Positions 26,982 through 33,639 of a DNA stretch of 33,639 nucleotides are shown one piece after another. The position numbers and the translations under genes were made by a program. Every line of letters starts with the position of its first letter. The first letter of the stretch is position 1. This DNA is from Gammaproteobacteria bacterium (lineage in GTDB: Bacteria > Pseudomonadota > Gammaproteobacteria > GCA-001735895): positions 1-33,639 of the forward strand of contig JAOTTY010000007.1 of NCBI GenBank assembly GCA_029864185.1. Reading direction: 5' to 3'. The notes under the pieces were generated by a model. It did no database searches and was not told the origin of the DNA. It was given only the letters and a program-made list of their open reading frames with translations.

Positions 26982-27738
26982 TATCGATACGCTGATCGGT
27001 CGATCCGGCGCGCACGACGAATGGAAAGGAATTCTCGAGGCGTCGCTGGCCAGGCTCGATCCCGCTTACCTCGAATCGCTGCTGCGGGACGACAGCTGGC
27101 TACCGGGCCCCGATCGCCTGCTCGCCGCTTTCCGGCGGGATCGCACGGGCCTGCGCTACCTGCTGATCGGTGAATCGCCCTACCCGCGCCGCGAGTCGGC
27201 AAACGGCATTGCGTTCTTCGACGCCGCGGTCGACCAGCTGTGGAGTGCAACGGGTTTGAGCAAGGCTGTCAATCGCGCCACGTCGCTGCGCAACATCGTC
27301 AAGACGGCGCTGCTGGCCGAGGGCCGTCTGGGCCGGGATGCGACCGGCAAAATCACGCAACCGGCAATTGCCGCGCTCGACAAGCGCGCAATGGTCCAGT
27401 CACTACCGGGGCTATTCGACAACCTGGAGCGTGCCGGCTTCCTGATGTTGAACGCGACCCCGGTGCTGCACCCCCTGCGCAAGCCGGCGGTCGAGGCGCG
27501 CTGCTGGCAGGAATTCCTTTCACGCCTGCTGGAACTGATCGCGCACCAGACGGAGCATCGGGTCACGCTGCTGCTGTGGGGCAGGATCGCTAACCTGGTC
27601 GAGGCGATGCCGGCCAGCCGGCGCCTCACCCGCCTGGTCTGCGAGCACCCCTACAACGTCTCGTTTATCGACAATCCCGATATGCTGCGCCTGTTTGCGA
27701 AGCTCCGGATCCTCGGACGTCATACGACCGACAAATAG
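26974..27738 (+). CDS. Uracil-DNA-glycosylase-fold protein of unknown function
   Basis: A 254-residue protein whose motifs fall in the order and spacing of family 1 UDG (Ung): YLLIGESPYPRRESANGIAF (63-81) for the water-activating loop, FLMLN (156-160) for the strand ending in the uracil-reading Asn, LLLWGRIAN (199-207), and CEHPYNVSF (223-231) for the HPSPLS loop with its His225. The Asp of GQDPYHG, which activates water in Ung, is replaced by Ser68; the preceding Glu67 recalls the GEAPG motif of family 4/5 enzymes. The DNA-intercalating Leu loop after the second His is also altered. It overlaps uraD by 8 nt and ends the divergent purine operon. It could be a divergent glycosylase, or a non-DNA protein using a UDG fold to bind a pyrimidine- or ureide-like ligand. 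The fold call is good; function is unknown. Confidence 0.72.
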   Translation: MSSIDTLIGRSGAHDEWKGILEASLARLDPAYLESLLRDDSWLPGPDRLLAAFRRDRTGLRYLLIGESPYPRRESANGIAFFDAAVDQLWSATGLSKAVNRATSLRNIVKTALLAEGRLGRDATGKITQPAIAALDKRAMVQSLPGLFDNLERAGFLMLNATPVLHPLRKPAVEARCWQEFLSRLLELIAHQTEHRVTLLLWGRIANLVEAMPASRRLTRLVCEHPYNVSFIDNPDMLRLFAKLRILGRHTTDK

Positions 27739-27832
27739 CCATTCACGCCGGAAAGTTCCCCCCAGTTTGCTCCTAAGAAGACAGTCTCGAGTCGAATCAG
27801 GAAAATTGACCCAATCCGACACGCCTATTCAT

Positions 27833-27856
27833 TATATTGCTCGATATATTGCTCGA
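27833..27856 (+). repeat. Perfect 12-base tandem duplication upstream of the TRAP genes
   Basis: TATATTGCTCGA occurs twice back to back, immediately before the TRAP promoter candidate at 27863. The unit length is not a full helical turn. It could be a tandem activator site or a slippage product. Confidence 0.7.
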
Positions 27857-27862
27857 TCATTC

Positions 27863-27904
27863 TTGACTCAGATCAAGTGACCCTTATTATTCTGGCCATA
27901 GACT
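27863..27904 (+). promoter_or_regulatory. TRAP-operon promoter with an FNR/Anr-like box
   Basis: TTGACT (27863-27868) and TATTAT (27885-27890) form a sigma70-like pair with a 16-base spacer. The same -35 lies inside TTGACTCAGATCAA (27863-27876), which matches the FNR/Anr consensus TTGAT-N4-ATCAA at 9 of 10 positions. If transcription instead used TAGACT (27899-27904) as -10, the box would sit near -41.5, the class II activation position. Both readings are inference. Confidence 0.5.
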
Positions 27905-27938
27905 AGCGTGCAAACCATAACAACCTGAGGCGGTAATA

Positions 27939-28904
27939 ATGAAAAAACAAACCATATTCGCGAGCGTACTGGTCCTGCTCGCATCTGCAATCGCATTCCC
28001 GGTGACTTCCCTGGCGAAGGAAAAGATCGTGTTTAGCGGCGGCCCGGCCGGAGGAACCTTCCAGGTGGTCGCCAACGCGATGCAGGTATTCAAGCCGATG
28101 AAGGCATCCAAGGATTTCAGGGTCAGGGCCCAGTCCTCGGCCGGTTCGGTCGAAAACCTGCGCAAGGTGAATTCGGGCAAGGCGCAGATGGGCGTGGTTT
28201 ATTCCGGCCATGTCTACCTCGGCAGAAACGGCAAGATGAAGAACGACCCCGACAAGTATGAAGACGTCATGGCGGTGGCCTGGCTCTACGGCGCCCCGGC
28301 ACAACTGGTCGTGCGCAAGGATTCGGGCATCAAGAGCACCCGGGACCTGGTCGGCAAGAAGGTCGGCGTGGGCAACGCCGGGTCCGGCGCCTTCGCGAAC
28401 TGCGAACTGTTCTTCACCCACATGGGCGTATGGGACAAGATCGAGCGTAACGCGATGGGCTACAACGATGCGGCGCAGGCCTTCGGCAACAACCAGCTCG
28501 ACGCCTTCTGGCTGTTTACCGCCTTTCCGAGCGGCGCGGTCATCATGGCGGCGCAGACCAACGATATCGAGCTGGTCAATCTCGGGCAGGATGCGGATAG
28601 CAGTGGTTTCTACGACCAGTATCCCTACTTTTCCAAGATCAACGTGCCGGCAGGTACCTATCGCGGGGTCGATTACGAGAGTCCGTCGTTCCAGGATTCG
28701 GCGCTGTGGGTGGCCAATTCGAAAGTCACCGAGGACACCGTCTACAAGATGCTGTCGATGATTTACAGCGAAGAAGGCCTGGCGCACATGAAGGAGCAGA
28801 AGAAAACCTTCAAACTCATGAGCCTGGACACCGGCACGCAGGGCGTGGTCACGCCCTGGCATCCGGGCGCGGTCAAGTTCTGGAAAGAAAAGGGTATGAT
28901 GTAA
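27939..28904 (+). CDS. TAXI-family TRAP transporter substrate-binding protein
   Basis: Periplasmic solute receptor of 321 residues. The signal peptide covers about 1-26 (TIFASVLVLLASAIAFPVTS then LAKEK). The mature protein has the TAXI blocks VFSGGPAGGTFQVVANAMQ, RAQSSAGSVENLRKVNSGKA (the substrate carboxylate-binding region), QMGVVYSGHVYLG, KVGVGNAGSGAFANCELFF and DAFWLFTAFPSGAV. A GAGG ribosome site sits 8 nt before the ATG. A hairpin follows its stop, then the fused permease. TAXI systems mostly import carboxylic acids or amino acids. The ligand here is unknown, but placement between the purine and bhc genes allows a C2-C4 acid. Confidence 0.93.
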   Translation: MKKQTIFASVLVLLASAIAFPVTSLAKEKIVFSGGPAGGTFQVVANAMQVFKPMKASKDFRVRAQSSAGSVENLRKVNSGKAQMGVVYSGHVYLGRNGKMKNDPDKYEDVMAVAWLYGAPAQLVVRKDSGIKSTRDLVGKKVGVGNAGSGAFANCELFFTHMGVWDKIERNAMGYNDAAQAFGNNQLDAFWLFTAFPSGAVIMAAQTNDIELVNLGQDADSSGFYDQYPYFSKINVPAGTYRGVDYESPSFQDSALWVANSKVTEDTVYKMLSMIYSEEGLAHMKEQKKTFKLMSLDTGTQGVVTPWHPGAVKFWKEKGMM

Positions 28905-28915
28905 CACCAAAATAA

Positions 28916-28938
28916 GAGGGCAGGTTTTCCCTGCCCTC
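28916..28938 (+). terminator. Hairpin between TRAP receptor and permease genes (attenuator or RNA-stabilising)
   Basis: Perfect 9-bp inverted repeat GAGGGCAGG-TTTTC-CCTGCCCTC, starting 12 nt after the receptor stop. No T run follows, so full termination is unlikely. Such hairpins between binding-protein and permease genes usually protect the upstream mRNA and let the receptor be made in excess. Confidence 0.65.
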
Positions 28939-29014
28939 GCGCCCGGGATGGCTCGATCGAACGCCGCCAGTGAGCGGGGTCGATAATAAAAAAACTGAAG
29001 CGGAGGGAGTTGTC

Positions 29015-30763
29015 GTGCGGGTAGACGAAATGAACAAGGTCGAACAGGTAATGTTCGACGTCATGGCCCTGGGCCTGGTGCTGTTTTATTCCTATTCGGC
29101 CGTGATCGCCCCGGCCGCCACCCAGTATCATCGCGGCATCTACGTGGTCGCAACCTACATGCTGGTGTTCCTGGTCTATCGACTCAAGAGTCCGATCGGG
29201 CGTCTGGTCGACTACGCGCTGATTATCGTTTCCGTCGCGACGCTGGGTTACTGGATTCTAAATTTCGAAGTCATCAACTACCGGGCCGGGGCCGAGACCG
29301 AGCTGGACAAGTGGATCGCCGTGGTCGGCGTGCTGGTCGGTATCGAGGTGGCGCGCCGGGTAGTCGGCAGCGCCTTCGTCATTATCGGCACGGTGATGCT
29401 GATCTACGGCGTATACGGCGAATACGCGCCCGAGCTGATCTCGCACGCGGGTGACACTTTCCCCGACTTATGCACCAGTATCTTCTACAAGAGCGACGGC
29501 GTTTTCGGCATCATGGCCAACGTGCTGGCAACCTATATCATCCTGTTCGTGTTTTTTGGTGCCTTTCTCGAAAAATGCGGGGCGCAACGCTTCTTCATCG
29601 ACTTCCCGCTCGCCGCGGTCGGTCACAAGATTGGCGGTCCGGGCAAGGTATCGGTAATCGCCAGCGGGCTGTTCGGCTCCATCTCCGGCAGCGCCATAGC
29701 CAACACGGTGTCCACCGGCGCGTTTACCATTCCGATGATGAAAAAGGCGGGCTTCCAGCCGCACGTGGCGGGCGGCATCGAACCGGCTGCGTCGATCGGG
29801 GGCATGTTCATGCCGCCGATCATGGGCGCCGGCGGTTTCATCATGGCGGAGATGACCGGCGTGCCCTATTCGCAGATCATGCTGGTGGCAATCTTTCCCG
29901 CCTTCATGTATTTCTTCAGCGTGTTCATGATGGTTCACTACTACGCCAAGAAGCACAATATCGTCGGCGAGAAAAGCGAAAACAAGGCCATGGATATTCT
30001 AAAATCGGAATGGTTTTACGTCCTGCCGCTGGTCGCGATCACGATCCTGATGCTGATGGGTTACTCGCCGGGATTTTCCGCGATCATCGGCATGGTGACC
30101 TGTATCGCGGTCAGCTGGGTGCGCAAGGAAACGCGTATCGACCTCAGGGGTTTCGTCGGCGCGTCGCGCGCGGGCGCCGAGGCGAGCCTGAAGATAGGCG
30201 CGACCGTCGGCGTGATCGGCATCATCATTGGCGTGTTGACCTATAGCGGGCTGATCCTGACCTTTGCTGACATCGTCATCGAACTCGCCGACGGCCGGCT
30301 CTACCTGACCATCATCCTGATCGCGCTGGCCTCGCTGATCCTCGGCATGGGCGTCCCGGTGACCGCCGCCTACCTGATCACGGCGGTGGTCGCGGTACCG
30401 GCGCTGACGCACCTCGGCGTCAACGAGATCGCCGCGCACATGATTGTTTACTGGCTGTCCCAGGATTCGAATATCACGCCGCCGGTCTGCATCGCTGCAT
30501 TTGCCGGGGCGACCATCGCCAAGGCCAACATGTGGGCGACTTCCTGGGTCGCTTTCAAGATGGCCAAGTTTCTGTACCTGGCGCCATTCCTGTTCGGCTA
30601 CGTGCCGGGCTTTTCGCTGGACGGTACCGCCACCGATATCGCGATAACCTTCGTGCTGATCTTTTTCGGCACCTGGCTTTATAGCTGGCTGCTCAGCGGC
30701 ATCTGGATGAGCTGGTTCAAGAAAGAAAAATCCCCCGAAGCGATCAAGTCCGAGGTCGAGTAA
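29015..30763 (+). CDS. TRAP transporter fused permease (DctQM type)
   Basis: Integral membrane permease combining the small 4-helix (DctQ) and large 12-helix (DctM) subunits in one chain, the usual partner of TAXI receptors. The first 150 residues hold the small-subunit helices. The large part has GLFGSISGSAIANTVSTGAF, IEPAASIGGMFMPPIMGAGG, LASLILGMGVPVTAAYLITA and QDSNITPPVCIAAFAGATIA, the last being the second half of the inverted-repeat transport core. I chose GTG 29015 because GGAGGGAG lies 5-6 nt before it; a GTG at 28970 in the same frame has no ribosome site and adds a hydrophilic tail. Length from 29015 is 582 residues. Confidence 0.93.
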   Translation: MRVDEMNKVEQVMFDVMALGLVLFYSYSAVIAPAATQYHRGIYVVATYMLVFLVYRLKSPIGRLVDYALIIVSVATLGYWILNFEVINYRAGAETELDKWIAVVGVLVGIEVARRVVGSAFVIIGTVMLIYGVYGEYAPELISHAGDTFPDLCTSIFYKSDGVFGIMANVLATYIILFVFFGAFLEKCGAQRFFIDFPLAAVGHKIGGPGKVSVIASGLFGSISGSAIANTVSTGAFTIPMMKKAGFQPHVAGGIEPAASIGGMFMPPIMGAGGFIMAEMTGVPYSQIMLVAIFPAFMYFFSVFMMVHYYAKKHNIVGEKSENKAMDILKSEWFYVLPLVAITILMLMGYSPGFSAIIGMVTCIAVSWVRKETRIDLRGFVGASRAGAEASLKIGATVGVIGIIIGVLTYSGLILTFADIVIELADGRLYLTIILIALASLILGMGVPVTAAYLITAVVAVPALTHLGVNEIAAHMIVYWLSQDSNITPPVCIAAFAGATIAKANMWATSWVAFKMAKFLYLAPFLFGYVPGFSLDGTATDIAITFVLIFFGTWLYSWLLSGIWMSWFKKEKSPEAIKSEVE

Positions 30764-30802
30764 TTCGTCTCCCGGTGGAGGCAATTAAAATCGGTACCCG
30801 AA

Positions 30803-30867
30803 GGCGGCGTCCCCGCCGCCTCCACGGGTAAGCCGCGAACCTCGAGAATGCGCCGCGACGGCGCATT
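30803..30867. other. Two hairpins after the TRAP permease
   Basis: GGCGGCG-TCCC-CGCCGCC (30803-30820) and AATGCGCCG-CGA-CGGCGCATT (30847-30867) are perfect inverted repeats lying 40 and 84 nt after the permease stop. Neither is followed by a T run. Either could be an RNA 3' end structure for the TRAP transcript. The rest of the 277-nt gap to the receiver gene shows no gene and no clear promoter. Confidence 0.5.
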
Positions 30868-31040
30868 GATCGACGAAAATAAACCGGGCATCTCCGGACC
30901 CGGTCCGGGACTAACCGGTCGAGCGCCGTAGACCGAATCCGCATCGTCATCCAGGCGCAATCCCGGCGAAGGGCGAAAAATATTCCGTTCCGCGTCCGTT
31001 CTTAAGCCAATCTTCAGGCTTATCGGCTAAAAATCCGGTG

Positions 31041-31898
31041 ATGAAGGCGTTACTGATCGAAGATCCGGCCAGGCCGGAGACCTCCCTCGGTGTGGGCCTG
31101 CGCGATCAGGGCTACGCGGTCGATGCGGTCGCGGATGGCCTGCAGGCGATCGTCTGCGCGTCGCAGCAATGTTACGACATCATTATCCTGGACCTGATGC
31201 TGCCCAGGGAGTCCAGCCTGCGGGTACTGCATGAAATTCGCGAGTCCGACCGGGAGGTCGAAATCCTGATCCTGTCGACGCCCGATCAAATCCACGACCG
31301 CGTTACCGCGTTGATACAGGGCGCCGACGACTACCTGGTGAAACCTTTTTCCTTCGACGAACTACACGCGCGCATTCAGCAGTTGCTGCGACGCAAGGCA
31401 AAGTGGCAACCGCCCGCTGTCGCAGACCTGGAAGCCGAAAACCCGCGGCGCTACCAGGACAGCCTGATCGGCAACCTGCTCGACCTGTGTGGCACCGAAT
31501 GCGATGAGATCGAGCTGGTGATCAGCGAAGTAAGGCTTGCCAATATGCTGCAACGCGTATGCGCGTCGCTCCAACGGGTGACCGCGAACAAGCAGGTCTC
31601 GCTGCGGCAGCCCGCCGGCAGGCTGCCGACCCTGCTGGTCGATGCCAGGTGGATGGAGCATTTGCTTTCGAGTCTGCTGTTCGATGCGATTGCGCATAGC
31701 CCCACCAACGCGGAAATCTCGATCCGCGTAAGCCGGGACCGTGATCGCTGCCGCATCGACATCGAAAGCGAAGCAGACCGGGCTTTCGATTTGACGCTGG
31801 CCAAAACCTACGGCGACTACCTGAACCTCGGCGTCGGCAGCCGTTTCGGCGAGAACAGGCGTCACCGCGTATCCGTTTCGAACATCAAGATTGTCTAG
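31041..31898 (+). CDS. Receiver domain fused to a degenerate histidine-kinase ATPase domain
   Basis: A 285-residue signalling protein. The receiver (about 1-115) is complete: acidic pair in LLIEDP, phospho-acceptor Asp51 in IIILDLMLPRE, Ser79, and Lys101 in GADDYLVKPFSFDEL. In place of a DNA-binding domain, residues about 135-285 follow the linker and ATPase plan of histidine kinases: LIGNLLDLCGTECDEIEL is like the end of a HisKA helix, and WMEHLLSSLLFDAIAHSP is the N box. The N-box Asn positions are Ser211 and Asp215, and no G1 DxGxG motif remains, so ATP binding and kinase activity are unlikely. No phospho-accepting His is visible. It probably acts as a protein-protein relay. ATG 31041 is preferred over GTG 31038; neither has a good ribosome site. 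Confidence 0.82.
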   Translation: MKALLIEDPARPETSLGVGLRDQGYAVDAVADGLQAIVCASQQCYDIIILDLMLPRESSLRVLHEIRESDREVEILILSTPDQIHDRVTALIQGADDYLVKPFSFDELHARIQQLLRRKAKWQPPAVADLEAENPRRYQDSLIGNLLDLCGTECDEIELVISEVRLANMLQRVCASLQRVTANKQVSLRQPAGRLPTLLVDARWMEHLLSSLLFDAIAHSPTNAEISIRVSRDRDRCRIDIESEADRAFDLTLAKTYGDYLNLGVGSRFGENRRHRVSVSNIKIV

Positions 31899-31963
31899 AT
31901 TATTCGACCGCAATCGGGCAACCTTTGCCGAATCGACGGTTGCTAACAGGACAACACCTCCGT

Positions 31964-32914
31964 ATGAATATCCCGGATTTCGAAGACGTGTGCGCGGCGC
32001 ATGCACGCATCCTTCCCTACATCCATCGCACCCCGGTGCTGACGTCGAGCTACCTGAACCATTTGAGCGGCGCGGAACTCTTTTTCAAGTGCGAAAACCT
32101 GCAAAAGGTCGGCGCCTTCAAGGCCCGCGGCGCCTGCAACGCGGTGTTTGGCCTGAACGACACCGACGCCGCCCGGGGCGTCGCCACGCATTCGTCGGGC
32201 AATCACGCGGCCGCGCTCTGCTACGCCGCCGCGGAGCGCGGCATCGACGCGACCGTGGTGATGCCGCGCAACGCGCCGGCCGCGAAGCAGGCGGCGGTGC
32301 GGAGTTATGGCGGCAGGATCGTCGAATGCGAGCCGACGCAGGCGGCGCGCGAGGCCGCGCTGGAGCGCGTGGTCGGCGCAAACGGGGCCGATGTCGTGCA
32401 CCCCTACGACGACCCCCGCGTGATTGCTGGCCAGGGCACCTGCGCGCTGGAACTGGTCGAGGACATCGATGACATCGACGCCGTGGTCGCGCCGATTGGC
32501 GGCGGCGGCCTGATCTCCGGCACCTGCCTGGCGCTATCGAAACTCGCGCCGCAAACCCGGATCTATGCCGCCGAACCGAAGAACGCCGACGACGCCTACC
32601 GTTCTTTTCAGGCGGGCGAAATCGTGCTGCAGGATGCACAGCAATCGGTCGCCGACGGGCTCAGGACCAACCTGAAGCCGCTCACCTGGCATTTCGTTTC
32701 GCGTTACGTGGCGGATGTCCTGCTGGCCAGCGAAACGGAAATTCTCGACGCGATGTACCTGACCTGGGAACGCATGAAGATCATCATCGAACCCTCGTCG
32801 GCGGTGCCGCTGGCAGTAATCCTGAAAAACCGGGAGCTGTTTCGCGGTCAGCGTGTCGGCGTGATCATCACCGGGGGCAATGTCGATATCAGGCACTGCC
32901 CCGGCTGCAAGTAA
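31964..32914 (+). CDS. bhcB: beta-hydroxyaspartate dehydratase-like PLP enzyme
   Basis: Fold type II PLP enzyme of the serine/threonine dehydratase family, 316 residues. PLP lysine is Lys53 in KVGAFKARGA, the cofactor phosphate loop is GGGGL (179-183), and the substrate loop is SSGNHAA (77-83). The closing ITGGNVDIRHCPG and IEPSSAVPLAVILKN resemble BhcB of the beta-hydroxyaspartate cycle as I remember it, and the next gene resembles BhcC, the aldolase that makes its substrate. In that cycle BhcB converts erythro-beta-hydroxyaspartate to iminosuccinate. It could instead be a threo-3-hydroxyaspartate ammonia-lyase or a biosynthetic threonine dehydratase without the ACT domain. ATG 31964 gives the family start; an upstream ATG at 31925 adds 13 unrelated residues. 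Confidence 0.82.
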   Translation: MNIPDFEDVCAAHARILPYIHRTPVLTSSYLNHLSGAELFFKCENLQKVGAFKARGACNAVFGLNDTDAARGVATHSSGNHAAALCYAAAERGIDATVVMPRNAPAAKQAAVRSYGGRIVECEPTQAAREAALERVVGANGADVVHPYDDPRVIAGQGTCALELVEDIDDIDAVVAPIGGGGLISGTCLALSKLAPQTRIYAAEPKNADDAYRSFQAGEIVLQDAQQSVADGLRTNLKPLTWHFVSRYVADVLLASETEILDAMYLTWERMKIIIEPSSAVPLAVILKNRELFRGQRVGVIITGGNVDIRHCPGCK

Positions 32915-32937
32915 ACGGACCCCGGAGCCCGCTAACC

Positions 32938-33639
32938 ATGACTGAGGAAAACGACAAACCCGTCGTCGGATTGCACATACCGGCATCGGTCGGCATGGAA
33001 TTGTCGCAGGTATGCACGCCCTCCCTGATCGTCGATCTCGACGCCTTCGAGGCCAACGTCGCGCTGCTGCGCCGGCGGCTCGAGGCCTTCGGCGTGCGCC
33101 TGCGCGCGCATGCCAAGACGCATAAGTCCGTCGACATCGCGCGCTACCAGGTCGAGCACGGTGGCGCCTGCGGTATCTGCTGCCAGAAGGTATCCGAGGC
33201 GGAAGTGATGGTCGCGGGCGGAATCACCGATGTGCTGGTCTCGAACCAGGTCGTCGACCCGCGCAAGATCGATCGTCTTGCGGCCATCGCCGCCAGGGCA
33301 AGGATTCTGGTATGCGTCGATGATCTGCACAATATCGAAGACCTGTCGGCCGCCGTCAGCCGACACGGCGGCGTCATCGAGTGCCTGGTCGAAATCGACT
33401 GCGGCGCCGGCCGTTGCGGCGTCGAACCGGGCGGCCCCGCACTGGCGCTCGCGCAACGGATCGACGCCAGCACGGGTCTGAAATTCGCCGGCCTGCAGGC
33501 CTACCAGGGCGCAGCACAGCATATCCGCGACTTCAGCGCACGCCGCGCCAGTATCGATGCGGCGATCGAGCAGACGCGCGGCACGGTGTCGCTGCTCGCG
33601 GCAGGTGGCCTGGAATGCGCGATCGTTGCCGGCGCCGGC
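32938..33639 (+). CDS. bhcC: beta-hydroxyaspartate aldolase-like PLP enzyme (partial, runs off right edge)
   Basis: First 234 residues of a fold type III PLP enzyme of the D-threonine aldolase/DSD1 family. PLP lysine is Lys60 in LRAHAKTHKSVDIARYQ. CGICCQKVSEAEVMVAGGI, LVSNQVVDPRKIDRLA, VDDLHNIEDLSAAVSRHG, VEIDCGAGRCGVEPGG and LQAYQGAAQH match BhcC of Paracoccus closely from memory. BhcC condenses glycine with glyoxylate to erythro-beta-hydroxyaspartate. It follows bhcB by 23 nt. The catalytic metal ligands near the C-terminus lie outside the window. A D-threonine or D-3-hydroxyaspartate aldolase is the alternative. Confidence 0.82.
   Translation, partial: MTEENDKPVVGLHIPASVGMELSQVCTPSLIVDLDAFEANVALLRRRLEAFGVRLRAHAKTHKSVDIARYQVEHGGACGICCQKVSEAEVMVAGGITDVLVSNQVVDPRKIDRLAAIAARARILVCVDDLHNIEDLSAAVSRHGGVIECLVEIDCGAGRCGVEPGGPALALAQRIDASTGLKFAGLQAYQGAAQHIRDFSARRASIDAAIEQTRGTVSLLAAGGLECAIVAGAG

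Noticed and set aside
28916-28938. Strong rho-independent terminator after the TRAP receptor
   Set aside because: The stem is perfect, but GCGCCC follows in place of a T run, and the permease has no promoter of its own that I can see.
31964-33639. Simple threonine dehydratase plus D-threonine aldolase pair
   Set aside because: Possible by superfamily, but both sequences match BhcB and BhcC over long stretches from memory, and their order and closeness fit that pathway. Kept as the stated alternative.
1-33639. Insertion sequences, prophage genes, tRNA or rRNA genes, CRISPR arrays
   Set aside because: No transposase or integrase motif, no regularly spaced repeat array and no cloverleaf or rRNA-like stretch was found by eye. 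Small RNAs cannot be excluded this way.

Overview
The window is GC-rich, densely packed bacterial chromosome. Its gene set (hexameric-type citrate synthase, AcnB, PrpBCD, XdhABC, PuuD/PuuE, a TAXI-type TRAP transporter) fits a heterotrophic proteobacterium. A marine-type gammaproteobacterium is my best guess, inferred from protein resemblance only. I saw no rRNA or tRNA gene, CRISPR array, phage gene or insertion sequence.

Layout. (1) 1-3338, minus strand: gltA then acnB (acnB is cut by the left edge), the entry steps of the TCA cycle. (2) 3591-7843, plus strand: a GntR/FCD regulator and prpB-prpC-prpD, translationally coupled. This is the 2-methylcitrate cycle for propionyl-CoA; AcnB next door could supply the hydratase step. 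(3) 7861-10182, minus: a COG2236-type phosphoribosyltransferase followed by a membrane hybrid histidine kinase. (4) 10434-24688, minus: one very long purine operon in the order uraH, xdhA, xdhB (frameshifted), xdhC, ABC ATPase, two permeases, BMP-type binding protein, puuD, guaD, a gutted 8-oxoguanine-deaminase remnant, alc, allA. Diverging from it on the plus strand (24813-27738) are a second GntR/FCD regulator, puuE, uraD and a protein resembling uracil-DNA glycosylase. (5) 27939-30763, plus: TAXI TRAP substrate-binding protein and fused permease. (6) 31041-33639, plus: a receiver protein with a dead kinase-like output domain, then bhcB- and bhcC-like genes of the beta-hydroxyaspartate route (bhcC is cut by the right edge).

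Together, region 4 encodes a complete path from guanine/hypoxanthine through xanthine, urate, 5-hydroxyisourate, OHCU, allantoin, allantoate and ureidoglycolate to glyoxylate plus urea, with its own purine/nucleoside importer. The bhcBC-like pair could carry that glyoxylate into central metabolism. The propionate and purine clusters have separate GntR/FCD regulators but carry almost identical palindromic operator candidates (ATTGT-NN-ACAAT).

The most unusual items are the UDG-like protein in the urate operon that lacks the expected catalytic aspartate, the 8-oxoguanine-deaminase remnant with its whole catalytic barrel removed but reading frame kept, the shared operators, the single-base frameshift in xdhB, and the receiver-dead-kinase fusion.
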